Shown piece after piece: positions 1 through 10,784 of a DNA stretch of 64,000 nt (within the stretch, counting starts at the first letter, position 1; the number at the start of each line of letters is the position of its first letter). The position numbers and the translations under genes are program-made. The stretch spans positions 2,046,001 to 2,110,000 of the forward strand of contig NZ_CP107783.1 of assembly GCF_036345255.1 (NCBI RefSeq), written 5' to 3'. The notes under the pieces are model-generated. The model was not told where the DNA came from and searched no databases. It saw nothing but the letters and a program-made list of their open reading frames with translations. This stretch comes from Streptomyces sp. NBC_00569 (GTDB taxonomy: Bacteria; Actinomycetota; Actinomycetes; Streptomycetales; Streptomycetaceae).

Positions 1-181
1 CAAGCTGGGCGGGGTGCTGGAGGTTACACCGGGCGTGATCGAGAGTCTCTACTCGGAGGACCTGGCACACCTACAGAATCTCTACAACCGGATCAACGGA
101 CTCGCACCCACCACGGTCCTGATCACCTGTCCCCACTGCAGCAGGGAGCACGAGGCGGAGGTGCCGCCGCTGGGGGGATAA
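1..181 (+). CDS. eCIS phage tail assembly-type protein, C-terminal end only
   Basis: Open from the window edge (codons in phase from base 2) to TAA at 179-181, giving 59 residues. The tail contains a LYSEDL..LQNLYNRING stretch and a CPHC pair that could be half of a zinc site. Small tail-assembly proteins with this ending lie just upstream of DUF6760 in Streptomyces contractile injection clusters, and DUF6760 follows 11 bp downstream. Family assignment is from memory of such clusters and from context; the N-terminus lies outside the window. Confidence 0.6.
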   Translation, partial: KLGGVLEVTPGVIESLYSEDLAHLQNLYNRINGLAPTTVLITCPHCSREHEAEVPPLGG

Positions 182-192
182 GAGGCTACCCC

Positions 193-336
193 GTGGAACG
201 GGTCCGCCAGGAGGTGGCCTTTCTGGGACGCCAAGTCCACTGGTCCCTGGCTGAGTTGCTCACCCTCGACCACTCCGAACGACTGCACTGGATCCGCGAG
301 ATCGCCACCACCCTGGAAGGAGATGGCGAACCATGA
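193..336 (+). CDS. DUF6760 family protein of the eCIS cluster
   Basis: A 47-residue protein starting at GTG 193 after a purine-rich AAGAGG. It shows the DUF6760 pattern of an E-V-A-F/Y-L start, an H-W-x-L..LL-x-L-x-H centre and an R-xx-W-xx-E-I end. DUF6760 proteins are found between tail-assembly genes and baseplate genes of bacterial contractile injection systems; their exact role is unknown to me, though a small assembly factor is plausible. The stop overlaps the next ATG in an ATGA, indicating translational coupling. Confidence 0.7.
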   Translation: MERVRQEVAFLGRQVHWSLAELLTLDHSERLHWIREIATTLEGDGEP

Positions 337-1319
337 CACAGGACGGTCCCCTGCCGCCCCGGCCGCCCCTGGGTGAACGCCTGGACGCCCAAGGGCGGCG
401 TCTGACCGCCCGGTTGGTCACGACACTGCCGTGGGCGGGGCCGCTGCACGTGTTCATCGACCACGCATCCGGGCTGGTGGTGTGTGGGGGCCGGTTCGAC
501 CGGATCGAGCGCGACGCCGACCGTCCTCCGCGGCTCACCGCGACCGCTGTCAGGCGTCGGCCGCGACCCGGCGTCGGCCCATCGCCGGGCGGGCCGCCGA
601 CGCCTGTACCACCGAGTCTCCCGCTGCCCGAAGCTCCCGCGGCGCGAGCGCCGACGCCTGTACCACCGGATCTCCCGCTGCCCGAAGCTCCCGCGGCGCA
701 ACGGCCGTCGGCCTCGTCCGTGCCACCGTACGCGGGCGACCCTCTGCCCGCCGCGGTCAGATCGCGGCTGCGGGCGGCCGTCGGCCCCGCGGCCGACGCT
801 ATGCGGGTGCACCACGACGACGAGTCCGGCGCGCTCGCGCGGGAACAACGGGCGGATGCCGTCACCGTCGGGCGGGACGTCTTCTTCCGACACGACCGAC
901 TGCGGCCGGCGGAGCAGAGCGGCTTCGGGCTGCTCGTGCACGAGGCCACACACGTCCTGGCCCTGCTGCGGCCCGGCGCGTCCTGGCATCGGGCGACCGG
1001 CGCGGGCGCGCGGGCCGAAGAGGCGGAGGCGCTGGCCAATGAGCGCGCGGCCATCTTCGGTGGCCGGTCCGGCGCCGCCCTGCCACCGTCGTCAACCGAA
1101 TCCGGACACATCCCTGACCGGCACCCGTCGGCCCCGGCCCAGATTCCGGTACCCACCGCTTTTTCCTCATCGACGGCCCGCCCCCAACGGGCCCCGACCG
1201 ACCGCCACACCGACGTCCCGGCCACCGCACCGCCGCCACTCGACCTACAGGCCTTGCGCCGGAACGTGATCGACGACGTCATACACCAGCTGCGCACCGA
1301 GTTCGAGCGCGGAGGCTGA
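333..1319 (+). CDS. DUF4157-like (eCIS core) metallopeptidase-domain protein
   Basis: 328 residues. Residues about 140-245 form a DUF4157/eCIS-core-like domain with a zincin motif HEATH at 203-207 and acidic residues (EEAEALANE) about 25 residues later that could supply the third zinc ligand. The first 80 residues have no recognised domain. A proline-rich linker holds two copies of an 18-residue repeat (from 90 and from 108), visible in DNA as a near-identical 54-bp tandem duplication at 600-707. DUF4157 domains are hallmarks of eCIS loci, where they are found on cargo toxins or as processing peptidases. Here the gene sits among structural genes, so a processing or assembly role is as likely as an effector role. 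ATGA overlap with the preceding gene. Confidence 0.7.
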   Translation: MTQDGPLPPRPPLGERLDAQGRRLTARLVTTLPWAGPLHVFIDHASGLVVCGGRFDRIERDADRPPRLTATAVRRRPRPGVGPSPGGPPTPVPPSLPLPEAPAARAPTPVPPDLPLPEAPAAQRPSASSVPPYAGDPLPAAVRSRLRAAVGPAADAMRVHHDDESGALAREQRADAVTVGRDVFFRHDRLRPAEQSGFGLLVHEATHVLALLRPGASWHRATGAGARAEEAEALANERAAIFGGRSGAALPPSSTESGHIPDRHPSAPAQIPVPTAFSSSTARPQRAPTDRHTDVPATAPPPLDLQALRRNVIDDVIHQLRTEFERGG

Positions 1320-1320
1320 C

Positions 1321-2070
1321 ATGGCGACCACACCCTTCCGCCTGCCCCCGCTGCCCGGCGCCGCTTCGGTCAGCGCCGCCCTGGCCAAGGCCGAAATAAT
1401 CGATACCGCGTCGGGCGAAAGCTACCCGGTGATGTTCAACCCGGAGGAACTGAAACTCGACCAGGGCAACAGCTTCGCCGAGATCGGCATCCCGGGCCTG
1501 AACACGCCGCCGGTGCAGTACGTCCGCGGCAGGGCACGCACCCTCGCCATGGACCTCTTCTTCGACACGTACGAGACCGGAGGGGACGTCCGCGCACACA
1601 CGGGGCCGATCGTGCGGCTGCTGGACAAGCGGCCGGACACGCATGCCCCACCGGTCCTGCTCTTCTCCCTGGGCAGCTTCCAGTTCCGCTGCGTCCTGGT
1701 CGACGCCAACCAGCGCTTCACCATGTTCCTGCGCAACGGCACCCCGGTGCGCTCTAGCCTCTCGGTGCGCTTCCAGGAATACGTGCCGACGGACGTCGAG
1801 GTGCGCGGCGGAGTCTTCTTCGCGTCGCCCACAGCATCGGGCGTCGTCAACCGGGCAGTGTCAGCCGCCGAGTCGGTCATGTCGCAGGAGCCGGCGGTCC
1901 ATGTCGTGGTGGAGGGCGACACGCTCAGCGCCATCGCCGGCGTCTACCTCGGCGATCCCGCTCTGTGGCGCGAGATCGCCCAAGCCAACGCCATCGTCGA
2001 CCCGCTCCACCTCGCACCCAACACCCGCCTGGTCGTTCCGCCGCGGCGGCGGGGAGGCACACGGCCATGA
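1321..2070 (+). CDS. LysM-domain baseplate adaptor (Afp7-like)
   Basis: 249 residues. The N-terminal part (about 20-150) matches phage/eCIS proteins that wrap the tube-spike junction, with an early YPVMFNPEEL element. A single LysM domain occupies about 194-241 (VVEGDTLSAIAG ... NTRLVVPP). In Afp and PVC particles the equivalent protein is a small baseplate adaptor between inner tube and VgrG hub. It starts 1 bp after the previous stop and overlaps the VgrG start (ATGA at 2067), consistent with stoichiometric production. Confidence 0.85.
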   Translation: MATTPFRLPPLPGAASVSAALAKAEIIDTASGESYPVMFNPEELKLDQGNSFAEIGIPGLNTPPVQYVRGRARTLAMDLFFDTYETGGDVRAHTGPIVRLLDKRPDTHAPPVLLFSLGSFQFRCVLVDANQRFTMFLRNGTPVRSSLSVRFQEYVPTDVEVRGGVFFASPTASGVVNRAVSAAESVMSQEPAVHVVVEGDTLSAIAGVYLGDPALWREIAQANAIVDPLHLAPNTRLVVPPRRRGGTRP

Positions 2071-3713
2071 GCACCTCCTCCTACGCGCCGCGCTTCGAGC
2101 TCCGGGTCGCCGGGCTGACCATGGCCGCCGAACTCGCCAACCAGGCGGTGAGCATGACCGTGGAGACCAGCCTTGACCTCGCGGGCACCTTCAGCTTCGT
2201 GCTGCGCAACCCCGACAACCGGCTGCTCGACTCGCCCCTGCTGGACCCGGGCAAGACGGTGGAGATCCACCTCGGCTACGGCAACGACCTGAAGCCGGCC
2301 TTCCTCGGCGAAATCGCCGCCGTCGAGCCGTCGTTCCCGCAGAGCGGCGCGCCGACCGTCCAGGTTTCCGGCTACGACAAGTCGTACCGTATGCGCCGCG
2401 GTGAGCAGGAGCCCACCGAGTACACCTTCATGAACGACACAATGGTGGCCGCGCAGATCGCCGTGGAGAACGGGCTGATCCCCGTGGTGGACCCCACTCC
2501 GGGCCTCAAGGAAAAGATCATCCAGGTCGGGGGCGACATGGCGTTCCTCAAGGAGCGCGCCCAGCGCTACCACTTCGACGTGTACGTCGAGTGGGACCGG
2601 CTGCACTTCCAGTTCCCCCGTCCACAGACTGCCGCCCACGTCTTGGAGTGGGGCCGGAACCTGTCGAGCTTCAGCCCGCGTATCTCGGACTCGGGTGCCG
2701 CCGGGCTGCAGGCCGTACGCGGCTACAACCAGGAGCTCGCGCAGACCATCCACGGCCTGGCACTGGCCGCCGACCTCAATCCGGAGCAGCTCACGGAGCG
2801 CCTCGGCAGCTCCGCGGCCGACCTCGTCCTCACCATGACACGCAAGGGGATCCGCCGACACGTGATGGACAACCCCCTGGACGCGAAGATCCTCGCGGAG
2901 TCCCTCCTGATGGAGCTGCTGGAGGGCATGTACGAGGGCACCGGTTCGTGCATCGGCATTCCGGAGCTGACAGCGGGCAAGTTCATCGAGATCCGCGGTG
3001 TCGGCAAGCGGTTCAGCGGCACCTATCGCCTCCGTAAGGTCACCCACCGGATCGACGAGAGCGGCTTCACGACCGACTTCTCGATCAGCCAGAGCGGCCA
3101 CTCCAGCCTGCTCGGCATGCTGCGCAAGCAGATTGTGGAACACCCGCCGCCCAACCGCGCGGAGCCCTTCTACGGCGTGGTCCTCGCCGTGGTCGAGGAC
3201 AACCACGAAATGACGGCCGTGCCGCCCAAGGCCCCGATCGGTCGGGTCAAGGTGTGCTTCCCCGGGCTGTCCGACCGCTTCACTAGTGAATGGGCCCCGT
3301 GCGCGCGTCCCATGGCGGGGAAGGACATGGGCTTCTACTGGCTGCCCGAGGTCGGCGACCAGGTGCTGGTCGCCTTCGAGTTCGGCGATCTGAGCAAGCC
3401 GTACGTCATCGGCGGCCTGTGGAACGCCGACCAGCCACCCCCCGAGACCAACACCGACGGCACGAACAGCACCCGCGTCATCAAGAGCCGGGCCGGTCAC
3501 ACCATCTTCTTCGACGACGACAAGGCCGGCGGCGAGCTGGTCATCAAGGACGGTGGGCGCGGAAGCCGGATCACCCTGAACGCCACCGACGGTTCGCTGA
3601 CCATCAGCGCCGCGGGGGACCTGAGGATCACGGCCGGCGGGTCCGTCACGCTGGAGGCGGCGGGGGGTGCCACGACGGTCACCGTGAACGAGACGGAAGT
3701 CGACATCTCCTAA
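2067..3713 (+). CDS. VgrG-like hub and spike protein (phage late control D / gp27-gp5 type)
   Basis: 548 residues from ATG 2067; the frame is open further upstream but the ATGA overlap with the LysM gene fixes this start. The N-terminal about 380 residues resemble the gp27/phage late control D hub. An OB-fold gp5 domain follows at about 390-480, with the conserved pattern W-x-P..G-F-Y-W-L-P-E-V-G-D-Q-V-L-V..G-G-L-W-N. The rest is a short beta-helix-like repeat region that should form the needle stem. The protein would trimerise, carry the PAAR tip and pierce the target or host envelope during contraction. Confidence 0.9.
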   Translation: MSTSSYAPRFELRVAGLTMAAELANQAVSMTVETSLDLAGTFSFVLRNPDNRLLDSPLLDPGKTVEIHLGYGNDLKPAFLGEIAAVEPSFPQSGAPTVQVSGYDKSYRMRRGEQEPTEYTFMNDTMVAAQIAVENGLIPVVDPTPGLKEKIIQVGGDMAFLKERAQRYHFDVYVEWDRLHFQFPRPQTAAHVLEWGRNLSSFSPRISDSGAAGLQAVRGYNQELAQTIHGLALAADLNPEQLTERLGSSAADLVLTMTRKGIRRHVMDNPLDAKILAESLLMELLEGMYEGTGSCIGIPELTAGKFIEIRGVGKRFSGTYRLRKVTHRIDESGFTTDFSISQSGHSSLLGMLRKQIVEHPPPNRAEPFYGVVLAVVEDNHEMTAVPPKAPIGRVKVCFPGLSDRFTSEWAPCARPMAGKDMGFYWLPEVGDQVLVAFEFGDLSKPYVIGGLWNADQPPPETNTDGTNSTRVIKSRAGHTIFFDDDKAGGELVIKDGGRGSRITLNATDGSLTISAAGDLRITAGGSVTLEAAGGATTVTVNETEVDIS

Positions 3714-3726
3714 GGAGAGAGCTCGA

Positions 3727-4107
3727 ATGGGGAACGTACTGACGACGGCCAGCACAGTGACCTGCGGGCACGTGCCGGAGCCACTGCCTCCGCCGCCACC
3801 GCCCGGAACGCCACCGCCCCCGGTGCCCGGTCTGGTCGCCACGTCCAGCGAGGAGAAGCTGAAGGTCGAGGGCCATCCGGTGCTCGTGAGGGCGAGTCTT
3901 CTTCTGAAGGACGTCTCCAACTGCCCCAACGCCGCGTCAGGGTCGCCCTGTCTGCACATCACGACGGTGCTCAGCGGTGAGTCCGCCAAACTCAAGGCCG
4001 GCGGGAAACCCGTCATGCTCGACGTCATCGGCTTGCAGACGGATGGCCTGCCACCACCACCGGTCCTGAGGCCCAAGCCCAACCAGTCCAAGCTCACCTC
4101 GCTGTGA
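3727..4107 (+). CDS. PAAR-like spike-tip protein
   Basis: 126 residues behind a GGAGAG ribosome site. It has an early C-G-H, a proline-rich loop, and later cysteines in CPNAASGSPC, spaced as possible metal ligands, plus the KVEGHPVLVRASLLLKD block typical of PAAR-like/DUF4280-type tips. Position between VgrG and gp25 matches the Afp10 tip slot. A PAAR cone would cap the trimeric spike and could tether cargo. PAAR identity is inferred from position, size and ligand pattern. Confidence 0.65.
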   Translation: MGNVLTTASTVTCGHVPEPLPPPPPPGTPPPPVPGLVATSSEEKLKVEGHPVLVRASLLLKDVSNCPNAASGSPCLHITTVLSGESAKLKAGGKPVMLDVIGLQTDGLPPPPVLRPKPNQSKLTSL

Positions 4108-4119
4108 CCGGAGGCACCT

Positions 4120-4505
4120 ATGGACCCGGACATTCATGGCCGCGGCATCGCCTTCCCGATGCGGCTGGGAACCGCGGGGCTGAACGAGTCGGCGGGCCTG
4201 CGCAAGATCCAGGAGTCGATCCGCATCATCCTCGAGACGCAGTACGGCGAGCGGGTGATGCGCCCCGACTTCGGCTGCAACCTCAAGCGGCTGCTGTTCG
4301 CGCCCAACAACGAGGCGACAGCCAGCCTCGCCCGGTACTACGTCGAGGAAGGGCTGACCAGATGGGAGCCGCGCATCGACATCCTCGACGTCACCGTCAC
4401 CAACGACGGCGTGGGGGCGGCGCTCCGGATCGACATCAGTTACCGCGTCCGCGCGACCGGCGCCGCCGACCAAGTCGTCCATCCCTTCCCCCTGGAGCGG
4501 TCGCC

Positions 4506-4509
<4 letters not shown>
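4120..4509 (+). CDS. GPW/gp25 family baseplate wedge protein
   Basis: 129 residues, full length for the family. It carries the gp25 core: L-x-K-I-xx-S-I-x-x-I-L-x-T-xx-G-E-R-V-M-x-P-x-F-G, followed by LLFAPNNE and a C-terminal strand region. In contractile systems gp25 (Afp9) bridges sheath and baseplate wedges and triggers sheath polymerisation. The stop overlaps the baseplate J start by 4 bp at 4506. Confidence 0.92.
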
Positions 4510-6584
<2,075 letters not shown>

Positions 6585-6611
6585 CGGACAACGCAGAGAG
6601 GAACAGCGGCC

Positions 6612-8312
6612 ATGCCCGAGAGCAGCTATCTGCAGCACCTCCCACCGGTGCTGTGGAAGGACACACCTCAGGACTCCGAATTCTCCCTAGGCAGCGCCCT
6701 CTGCGTCTTCGAAAAGATCCTCACCGGCATCGACGACGATGTGCCGGTCGTGCACACGAAGCACACGCAGGCAGGGGACGAGAGCCACACCCACCGGTCG
6801 ATCGCCGAGCGGCTCGCGCTGCTGGACCGGCTGTTCGATCCCTGGACGACACCGCCGGAGTTCTTGCCGTGGCTGGCCTCCTGGGTGTCACTGCGCTTCC
6901 CCGAGCTGCAAGGCCGACAGCTGTGGGACGAGTACCAGCGGCGCAAGGCGACCGCCGAGATCAGCGGGGTCCACCGGCGCAAAGGTCTGCGTTCGGGCCT
7001 CACCACGTTCCTGGACCTGTATTCCGTGGGCAAGGTGCGGCCCCGGGTGGCCGTGGACGACGGTTCCTCACTGTTCGTGGCACACGTCGCAGCCGGGGTG
7101 CCGGCGCCGGTGTCCGCCCTATCGCCCTTCCGGCCGTTGCTCAACGAGAGCGACGGCCTCGAGGTGGAGCGAGAGGGGCTGTTGCGTCCCTGGTGTGTCG
7201 CGCGAGGCCCCGACGGCACTCTGTTCGCCGGCGACCGAGGGCTGCCGGCAGACCTCGCCCCCGGGGTGCGGCGCCGAGTGTGGCGACTGGACGCGACAAC
7301 CGGGCAGCCGGACCTCGCAGACAGTCCGCCGCTTCCCCGCCCGCTCGCGCCTCAGCAGGTGTTCGGCCAAATCATCGCCGTGGCCGTGGCCCCTGCCCGG
7401 GCCGGGCGGCCGGAGACACTGTTCATCCTCGACAGCACCGGCAAAATCTTCTCCCTGCCCGCTCCGTACACCGCAGATACCGCGACGGAGCTGACCAGGC
7501 TCACGCCGGGCTCGGGGTTCCGGCTGGCGATGGCTGTCGACGATCAGGGCGACCTGCTGGTCCTGGACCGCGGACTCCAGCCGGAAGAGGTGGCGAGGCC
7601 GAAGGTGTTCGTCGTCCGGCCCGCGCCCCTCAGTGTGACAGTCAAGGACCTCGATCCGGCGTTCGTCACCGAGCCCCTGTCACTGTTCGTCGACCACGAC
7701 GGCGCGCTCATCGTCGGCGACGGAGGTGACCGGGAGGCACCACCCTTGGAGGATTCAAGTGGCGGAAACCTGGTCCGGATCGTCCGCGGCGGCACCGAGT
7801 GGACGCACACCCGGCTGCTGCCGCGGCAGAATCCGCTCGTGGCGCCCACCGCGGTCACGCGCACGGACACGGACGGCCTGTACGTACTGGACGCGGGCCT
7901 CTGCCCGTTCTGGCCGTCAGCAACCGAGCACCCGTTCATCCTCCACACCGCCCGGCCGGCCGTCTTGGTCCGCGTCGAGACGGCGTCCGGGGCGACGGCG
8001 GGCAACACGCTCCGGGTGACCGAACCCGGACACTTCGTCAATCCCACCGGGATGACGGCACACGGCAAGCGCCTGATCATCTGTGACCCCGGCCAGATCG
8101 AGTCCTCGGGAGTCCGCCTCGACGGCTACCGGTCCCGGTTCGGGCCCTTCGACATCAACATGGTCATCCACTTCTCGAGATCACAGCTCTCGGCGGACCC
8201 CGTGGAGCAGCGACGCGAGCTCAGCCAGGCCGTGGGCACCATCAAGTCCATCGTCCGGCAGCACATGCCCGCCCACTGCCGTTTCAGCGAAGTGACCATG
8301 ACCGAGCCCTAG
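6612..8312 (+). CDS. Phage tail protein I-like baseplate protein with beta-propeller (NHL-type) insert
   Basis: 566 residues behind GAGAGGAACAGCGGCC. Residues 1-140 match P2 gpI-type tail proteins (YLQHLPPVLW..., LLDRLFDPWTTPPEFLPWLASW, RKATAEISGVHRRKGLRSGL). The middle 170-500 has repeated blade-like segments such as GTLFAGDRGL, ETLFILDSTGKI and GDLLVLDRGLQP, suggesting a six- or seven-bladed NHL/SMP-30-type propeller. The last 45 residues return to a tail-protein ending (INMVIHFSRSQL...). It takes the Afp12-like baseplate position. The propeller may decorate the baseplate or bind a receptor; that is inference. Confidence 0.72.
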   Translation: MPESSYLQHLPPVLWKDTPQDSEFSLGSALCVFEKILTGIDDDVPVVHTKHTQAGDESHTHRSIAERLALLDRLFDPWTTPPEFLPWLASWVSLRFPELQGRQLWDEYQRRKATAEISGVHRRKGLRSGLTTFLDLYSVGKVRPRVAVDDGSSLFVAHVAAGVPAPVSALSPFRPLLNESDGLEVEREGLLRPWCVARGPDGTLFAGDRGLPADLAPGVRRRVWRLDATTGQPDLADSPPLPRPLAPQQVFGQIIAVAVAPARAGRPETLFILDSTGKIFSLPAPYTADTATELTRLTPGSGFRLAMAVDDQGDLLVLDRGLQPEEVARPKVFVVRPAPLSVTVKDLDPAFVTEPLSLFVDHDGALIVGDGGDREAPPLEDSSGGNLVRIVRGGTEWTHTRLLPRQNPLVAPTAVTRTDTDGLYVLDAGLCPFWPSATEHPFILHTARPAVLVRVETASGATAGNTLRVTEPGHFVNPTGMTAHGKRLIICDPGQIESSGVRLDGYRSRFGPFDINMVIHFSRSQLSADPVEQRRELSQAVGTIKSIVRQHMPAHCRFSEVTMTEP

Positions 8313-8333
8313 CAGCGATGAGCGGTGAGCAGC

Positions 8334-10523
8334 ATGGCAGTCAAACGCACGGAGTACTTCAACTTCGACACCGGCAGTGCCCGCAGCGGCGGCACAGTCC
8401 GGGCAGAGACCCTGGTGGACACGGACGACTACGACCGGCGGCTGGACGAGGCGCGCGGGTGCTCCCTGCACACCTGGGGCGTCTGCGGCGGCCTGGAGGT
8501 GAGCGCAACACTTGGACAGCCGGGGGTGAACGTCCATCCCGGCACGGCACTCGACTCCGTGGGCCGCACGACCATCCTCGCGGCGGACGGCTTCGCCGTC
8601 GTGGATGGGGGAGTCGACCCGGAGGAGGTGCTCGACATCCCGACGGTGGAGGTGGGCGCCGACGGCCTGCGCCTGGACACCGCGGGAGTCGCCGAAGGCA
8701 CGCATCTGCTGACCTTGACGTGGCGTGAGGTCGTCGGCGAGAGCCGCCTGCTCCGGCTGCACGCACCCTGGCTGCGGCTGCTGCCGAACGACGGCTTCGA
8801 AGACGTGGGCAAGCAGGTGGTGCTCGCCGAGGTGTCCTTCGGCGCCGACGGCGCCATCACCTCTCTGCAGCCCGGGCCGCGCCAGATGGTGGGCGTGCCC
8901 GTGGAGCGGGTCCGGTTGAGCTGCGCGCGAATCACGTCGGAGGCGGGTACGAGCGTCGGCCAAGGGCAGGCCGCGGAGCTGCGCGCCCGGAGCGGCGGAG
9001 GCGTGGACCTCACGGTGTCCGCCCCGGACGGCTCCGAACGCACCGCCCTGTCGGCGGACGGGGCGACCGGCCGGGTCGGCATCGGTACGTCGTCCCCGTC
9101 CGCCGCACTGGAGATCGACACGAATGGGTCGGACGGGCACGGCCTGAGGATCACGTCACCCGCCGCGGGCTCGGGCATCGAGCTGGAGAACGACGACGTC
9201 GGACCGGCGTACGGCATGTTCATCGGCGACGACGGCGCATGGCGTCTCACCAACGAGAGCCAGGAGACCGACCTGCTGGTGGTCGATGCCGACGGCGCCG
9301 CGGGCGTCGCGGGCAGTTTGAACGTCGGGAACACCCTGCAGACATCCACTCTGGCCGCGGCCAGCGCGAGCATCGCAAGCCTCGCCGTCGCGACCACCGA
9401 CGACGGCCCGAACGCGAGCCTCCACGTGGACGGAATGGGGCTCCACTCGGGCGGCGGCGCGGGCGGGTACTCCTTCGCGGACCGGGGTCTCGGTAGCTTC
9501 GTCGAAACCCCCTCCGGCGGGGAACGCTGGGTCTGGTATGCCTTCGCCGGAGCCGCACGGCTGTGGTCCGGCGAGGACCGGCTCACGGTGGGCCTCGGCT
9601 CGGGCGACGCGCTGGACGTCCGGGGGCGGATGAGGGTGCGGGAGAGGCCCGGTGACACCTCGTCGGGCATCTGGTTCCACCAGATGGTGCCGGACCAGGA
9701 CCGCGCGTTCGTCGGGATGGAGACCGATACGAGCGTCGGTTTCTGGGGCAACACCGGCGCCAATTGGGGTCTTGTGATGGACACCGGCACCGGCACGGTG
9801 TCCTGCCGCAACGGCCTGTCCGTCACCGGAGAAGCCGTCTTCGGCCGGCACTTCGGCCGCCGTGACGTACCGGGCGTCCTGCACCTGTTCGGTTCCACCG
9901 TCAGTGACACCGGCGATGGCCTCCTGGTGCTCAAGAGCGGCGGAGACGTCGTGGCCATCAGCGGCGGCAACGACCGGGTCGGGCTGGGCACGATCACCCC
10001 TCAGGCCAAGCTCGACGTGAACGGTGACGCGCGGGTCGCTGGCAGGGTGGACAAGGGGGGCGGCGGATTCAGGATCGACCACCCGCTGGACCCCGGCGGT
10101 CAGTACCTGTGCCATTCCTTCGTCGAGTCGCCGGACATGGCGAACCTCTACCACGGAGTGGTAGAGACCGATGAGGCGGGCGAGGCGACCGTCGTACTCC
10201 CGGACTACTTCGAAACCCTCAACCGCGACTTCCGCTACCAGCTCACGCCGGTGGGCACCATGGCGCAGGCGGCGGTGACGGACGAAATCAAGGAGAACCG
10301 CTTCACCCTGCGCACCGACCAGCCGGGCGTCAAGGTCTGCTGGCAGGTCACAGGAGTCCGGCAGGACGCGTGGGCGCAGGCCCACCGCATCACCGTCGAG
10401 GAGGACAAGCCGCCGACGGACCGCGGCTACTACCTGCATCCTGCGGAGCATGGCCGACCGGAGACCGCCGGTGTCGTGAAGCACAGAGAAAGGCTGCACC
10501 ATGACCGATCAGCAGACGAGTAA
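8334..10523 (+). CDS. eCIS tail-fibre-like structural protein
   Basis: 729 residues from ATG 8334; a GTG at 8325 is a possible alternative. The first about 200 residues resemble an eCIS domain found near the baseplate (R-T-E-Y-F; L-HTWGVCGGLEV; V-HPGTALDSVGR). The rest is fibre-like: GRVGIGTSSPSAALEID near 245 and GLGTITPQAKLDVNG near 560 are the G-I/L-G-T-xx-P-x-A-x-L-D/E motifs of trimeric tail-fibre heads. The C-terminal domain (about 590-720) has no metallopeptidase or chaperone signature. It could mediate surface binding or baseplate decoration. Confidence 0.7.
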   Translation: MAVKRTEYFNFDTGSARSGGTVRAETLVDTDDYDRRLDEARGCSLHTWGVCGGLEVSATLGQPGVNVHPGTALDSVGRTTILAADGFAVVDGGVDPEEVLDIPTVEVGADGLRLDTAGVAEGTHLLTLTWREVVGESRLLRLHAPWLRLLPNDGFEDVGKQVVLAEVSFGADGAITSLQPGPRQMVGVPVERVRLSCARITSEAGTSVGQGQAAELRARSGGGVDLTVSAPDGSERTALSADGATGRVGIGTSSPSAALEIDTNGSDGHGLRITSPAAGSGIELENDDVGPAYGMFIGDDGAWRLTNESQETDLLVVDADGAAGVAGSLNVGNTLQTSTLAAASASIASLAVATTDDGPNASLHVDGMGLHSGGGAGGYSFADRGLGSFVETPSGGERWVWYAFAGAARLWSGEDRLTVGLGSGDALDVRGRMRVRERPGDTSSGIWFHQMVPDQDRAFVGMETDTSVGFWGNTGANWGLVMDTGTGTVSCRNGLSVTGEAVFGRHFGRRDVPGVLHLFGSTVSDTGDGLLVLKSGGDVVAISGGNDRVGLGTITPQAKLDVNGDARVAGRVDKGGGGFRIDHPLDPGGQYLCHSFVESPDMANLYHGVVETDEAGEATVVLPDYFETLNRDFRYQLTPVGTMAQAAVTDEIKENRFTLRTDQPGVKVCWQVTGVRQDAWAQAHRITVEEDKPPTDRGYYLHPAEHGRPETAGVVKHRERLHHDRSADE

Positions 10524-10764
10524 CGCGCAGGAGCGGATGCGACAACGGCTCGCCGACCTCAAGCGGGACTACCAGCGAGGCGAGGCACAGCTGCAGCGAC
10601 TGATGCAGGACGAGACGGCGACGCGCGACGGGCTGCTGCGGGCCAGCGGGGCGATCCGGATCCTGGAGGAAATACTGTCGCCCGCCGACCCGGACCAGGC
10701 CGCCCGGCAGGACGGCGTCGCACCCAGCCCGGGGCCCGGGGCCCGGGTCACGAGTGTGCCGTAA
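10501..10764 (+). CDS. Small coiled-coil protein of the eCIS operon
   Basis: 87 residues, overlapping the fibre-like gene by 23 bp. Residues about 8-60 are a charged amphipathic helix (RMRQRLADLKRDYQRGEAQL, then LQRLMQDE) likely to form a coiled coil; the tail is proline/glycine rich. No signal peptide or membrane segment. Overlap with the upstream gene implies co-translation. Fibre chaperone, baseplate accessory or cargo adaptor are all possible; I do not recognise the family. Confidence 0.65.
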   Translation: MTDQQTSNAQERMRQRLADLKRDYQRGEAQLQRLMQDETATRDGLLRASGAIRILEEILSPADPDQAARQDGVAPSPGPGARVTSVP

Positions 10765-10784
10765 CCGGAGACCGGGAGGACCTC

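Noticed and set aside
1944..4133. 729-codon open frame on the minus strand
   Set aside because: It is antisense to the LysM, VgrG and PAAR-like genes, which have clear domain matches; long antisense frames are expected at this GC content.
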